A stretch of DNA of 64,000 nt, from the NCBI GenBank assembly GCA_051005695.1, contig JBPCJC010000063.1:1-64000 (forward strand), given 5' to 3'. Source of the DNA: JACCTI01 sp051005695 (GTDB lineage: Bacteria > Verrucomicrobiota > Verrucomicrobiia > Chthoniobacterales > UBA10450). The translations under genes were made by a program, and so were the position numbers. Shown one piece after another: positions 62,048-64,000 of the stretch. A model generated the notes under the pieces. It was not told the origin of the DNA. It did not search any database and saw only the letters and a list, made by a program, of their open reading frames with translations. Position 1 is the first letter of the stretch; every line of letters begins with the position of its first letter.

Positions 62048-64000
62048 ATGGCGCGCTTCTCTCTCTCCGATCTCAACGAAGCGCAGCGCGTTGCCGTCAC
62101 CACCACCGAAGGGCCGCTCCTGATTCTCGCCGGTGCCGGGACCGGCAAGACCCGCGTCATCACCATGCGCGTCGCGCACTTGATCGCCTCCGGCGTTGAT
62201 CCGTCGCACATTCTCGCGGTCACTTTTACGAACAAAGCCGCCGCGGAAATGCGCGAACGTCTCGCGCGCATGATCGACGGTGCCGCCGCGAAAAAGGTCA
62301 CCATGTCCACCTTTCACGCGCTCTGTCTGCGGGTTCTGCGCGCCGGGATCGATCGCCTCGGTTACAAAAATAACTTCAGCATTTACGATGAAGGCGATCA
62401 GCTCGGCATGATCAAAAAAATCATCACCCGCACTGCCGCGCGCGATGAAAAACTCGACCCGAACGCTGCCAAAGCGGCAATCAGCAAAGCGAAAAACAAC
62501 GGCTGGTCCGCGCCCGAAGACGAGGAGTCGTTAGTCGGGACGGTCTTCGCGCGATATAACCGCGAGCTGAAGACCGCCAACGCCGTCGACTTCGACGATC
62601 TCCTCCTGCTGACGGTGAAGCTGCTCAACGAACATGCCGATGTCCGCCGGCGTTGGCGGGAGAAATTTCGCTACCTGATGATCGACGAATTCCAGGACAC
62701 CAACCGGCTCCAGCTTGAACTCGTTAGGCTACTGGCCGACGAACGTCGCAACGTCGCCGTCGTCGGCGACGACGATCAATCGATCTACGGCTGGCGCGGC
62801 GCGGAAGTGGCCAACATTCTCGAATTCGAACAACACTTTCCGAATCCGACCGTGGTGAAGTTGGAGCAAAATTATCGAAGCACGAACGCCATTCTCGGGA
62901 CCGCCAATTCCCTGATTCAACACAACCCGCGGCGCCGACCGAAGCGTCTCTGGAGCGCGCGCGGCGACGGCGAAAAAGTGCGCCTGGTGGAAGCGCCTAA
63001 CGACCGCGAGGAAGGCCAATTTGTCGCCGAGGAAATCCAGCGGCGCCATCTCGATGGGGGCGATCCGTGGGAAACGTTCGCGGTCCTTTTTCGGATGAAT
63101 GCGCAGTCGCGCATTCTCGAGGAAAACCTCCGCCGTTTGCAGATTCCCTACCGCATCGTCGGCGGCAAGAGCTTCTTCGATCGCCGCGAAGTGAAAGACC
63201 TCGTCGCTTATATGAGCGTGCTCGTGAATCCAAACGACGACGCCAATCTGCTGCGCATTATCAACACACCTGCGCGCGGCATCAGTGCAGCCACCGTGCT
63301 GAATTCGCTGCATTGGAGCGTGCGACACAAAAAGAGTTTGTGGGCGGCGCTGCAGTCCGGCGAATTAATTGCGACCTTCAGCGCGCGCACCGCAAACAGC
63401 ATTCGCGCTTTCATCGGCTTGATCAATGACTTCACTGCGAAAGTGGCCGAACCGCTAACCAATCCATCGTCGCTGGTCGCAAAATTGATCGACGAAGTAG
63501 AGTACGCGGCCGAACTTCGGCGCAGTTGCAAATCCGCCGATGAAGCAAATGCTCGCGAGAGCAATCTGCAGGACATGCTTCGCGATCTCGCGCATTTCAC
63601 CCAGCGTTCGAGCAAAGGTTTGCGCGGATTTCTCGATGAGATCGTGCTCGATCAGGAACGCGAAGAAGAGAAAGAGGACGACATCGAAAAGAAACGCGGC
63701 GTTACTTTGATCACGATGCACGCGGCCAAGGGCCTCGAGTTCCGGCACGTTTATTTGATCGGGCTCGAGGAAGGTTTGCTCCCGCACGATCGTTCGAAGG
63801 CCGAGGCCGGCATCGATGAAGAACGCCGACTGCTTTACGTCGGGATCACGCGCGCGCGGCGCACCCTGACGATGACGCATTGTCGCGACCGAATGAAGTT
63901 CGGCAGCGCGAGCGCTTGCCAGCCCAGCTCCTTCATCAAAGAACTCGCGCCCGAGTTGATCGAGCGCGTCGACCTGAAAAAGCTTCTGAGCACACCGGTC
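62048..64000 (+). CDS. UvrD/PcrA-type superfamily 1 DNA helicase, 3' end outside the window
   Basis: 651 residues visible from ATG 62048, with no stop before the edge. LSDLNEAQRVAVTTTEGPLL is the Q motif and ILAGAGTGKTRVITMRVAHL the Walker A. VTFTNKAAAEMRERL, LMIDEFQDTNRLQ, VVGDDDQSIYGWRGAE, LEQNYRST, VTLITMHAAKGLEFRHVYL and ERRLLYVGITRARRTLTMTH complete motifs Ia to VI. 3'-5' helicase of nucleotide excision repair, mismatch repair or replication. Three dispersed words lie within (62528, 62721, 62997). Confidence 0.93.
   Translation, partial: MARFSLSDLNEAQRVAVTTTEGPLLILAGAGTGKTRVITMRVAHLIASGVDPSHILAVTFTNKAAAEMRERLARMIDGAAAKKVTMSTFHALCLRVLRAGIDRLGYKNNFSIYDEGDQLGMIKKIITRTAARDEKLDPNAAKAAISKAKNNGWSAPEDEESLVGTVFARYNRELKTANAVDFDDLLLLTVKLLNEHADVRRRWREKFRYLMIDEFQDTNRLQLELVRLLADERRNVAVVGDDDQSIYGWRGAEVANILEFEQHFPNPTVVKLEQNYRSTNAILGTANSLIQHNPRRRPKRLWSARGDGEKVRLVEAPNDREEGQFVAEEIQRRHLDGGDPWETFAVLFRMNAQSRILEENLRRLQIPYRIVGGKSFFDRREVKDLVAYMSVLVNPNDDANLLRIINTPARGISAATVLNSLHWSVRHKKSLWAALQSGELIATFSARTANSIRAFIGLINDFTAKVAEPLTNPSSLVAKLIDEVEYAAELRRSCKSADEANARESNLQDMLRDLAHFTQRSSKGLRGFLDEIVLDQEREEEKEDDIEKKRGVTLITMHAAKGLEFRHVYLIGLEEGLLPHDRSKAEAGIDEERRLLYVGITRARRTLTMTHCRDRMKFGSASACQPSSFIKELAPELIERVDLKKLLSTPV

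Larger units (their letters stand above)
5908..63003. repeat. dispersed 7-11 base word TCGTTAG / ACTCGTTAGGC, 63 copies outside attC
   Basis: Exact TCGTTAG cores found by reading both strands. Plus orientation starts: 5908, 8589, 9195, 10201, 10218, 13925, 17821, 21941, 26339, 26512, 31435, 33731, 35586, 39623, 40507, 41350, 43513, 44561, 46126, 48540, 49807, 52519, 53754, 54368, 55416, 57421, 58818, 59701, 62528, 62721. Minus orientation (CTAACGA) starts: 7744, 10636, 11403, 12531, 12580, 17046, 17913, 18743, 20616, 21470, 21763, 23346, 24570, 25341, 26743, 26918, 26929, 27952, 27982, 30035, 30228, 30369, 31942, 37882, 38413, 39372, 46877, 48894, 48942, 57659, 60447, 60796, 62997. 41 of 63 continue GC and 27 are preceded by AC. 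Five more copies are the 3' ends of attC 1, 2, 4, 5 and 6. Confidence 0.85.

Noticed and set aside
5908..63003. Interpreting the dispersed word as a KOPS- or Chi-like strongly polar motif
   Set aside because: Orientations are almost even (30 against 33) in this window. There is a loose excess of one orientation in 10-32 kb and the other in 33-60 kb, but this is too weak to claim polarity without the whole chromosome.
1..64000. CRISPR array, prophage, insertion sequence or rRNA
   Set aside because: No regularly spaced direct repeats, transposase, phage structural genes or rRNA-like sequence seen.

Overview
The window looks like part of the chromosome of a Gram-negative, GC-rich soil-type Verrucomicrobiota (Chthoniobacterales/Spartobacteria-like). 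This is inferred from gene content: several very large FtsX/MacB-type permeases of the acidobacterial 'ADOP' kind, CPXCG and DUF5069 proteins, a PafA/Dop-family ligase in a bacterium that also has LptF/G, porin and LolA-type proteins, and a relic of a group 1h-like hydrogenase. No 16S rRNA or other decisive marker is present.

Layout. 1-3340: the distal end of an integron cassette array, with six attC sites and five cassettes encoding a lipoprotein, a frameshifted RidA, an HXXEE membrane protein, a BCP-type peroxiredoxin and a MerC/GDCCVxC fusion. No integrase is in view; from the attC orientation it would lie to the left. 3507-21559: ordinary chromosome with DUF1003, a carbohydrate porin, a secreted Ig/PKD-like protein, an M48 protease, DUF1203, Ada, a PagL-like deacylase, an NPP-type phosphodiesterase, a GT4 glucan synthase, mntH-usp divergent from mntR, an FGGY kinase, a CPXCG protein, a CNNM/CorC transporter, rpsN, and a transglutaminase-like protein. 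21561-34899 (all minus strand): four ADOP permeases (one frameshifted), a retropepsin-like protease, a DUF4097 protein and an LptF/G permease. 35003-39964: an operon of FAD oxidoreductase, lipoprotein, MMPL exporter and LolA-like carrier, resembling the export/tailoring part of aryl-polyene clusters. 40020-49555: response regulators, a hydrogenase relic, a phytoene-desaturase-like oxidoreductase, a KTSC protein, metF, a permease pair and a REC-DUF4388-REC protein. 49556-64000: purB, DedA, an ABC exporter with acyltransferase and glycosyltransferase, a DegP-like protease with a catalytically dead paralogue, a PafA/Dop-family gene, DUF5069, a pterin dehydratase, tRNA-Arg(ACG) and the start of a UvrD/PcrA helicase.

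The strongest unexplained signal is a dispersed DNA word, TCGTTAG (fuller form ACTCGTTAGGC). By eye I count 63 exact 7-mers outside the integron, on both strands, about one per kilobase, where random expectation for this composition is roughly 5 to 8. It lies inside genes in several reading frames, using otherwise scarce codons such as TTA. It also supplies the stop codon of ten genes, twice for both members of a convergent pair. Its 10-base core is identical to the 3' end of the attC sites. It behaves like a DNA uptake, Chi-like or other genome-architecture word and is the best candidate for something undescribed here.

A second dispersed element, an intergenic inverted repeat of the GTCATCCCGAG...CTCGGGATGAC type, occurs four times. 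No CRISPR array, insertion sequence, prophage or rRNA was seen. No gene-free gap exceeds about 300 bases once the hydrogenase relic (40482-40715) is counted; the longer gaps (4047-4328, 7468-7743, 10208-10460, 55557-55801, 61787-62047) hold the inverted repeats or nothing recognisable.
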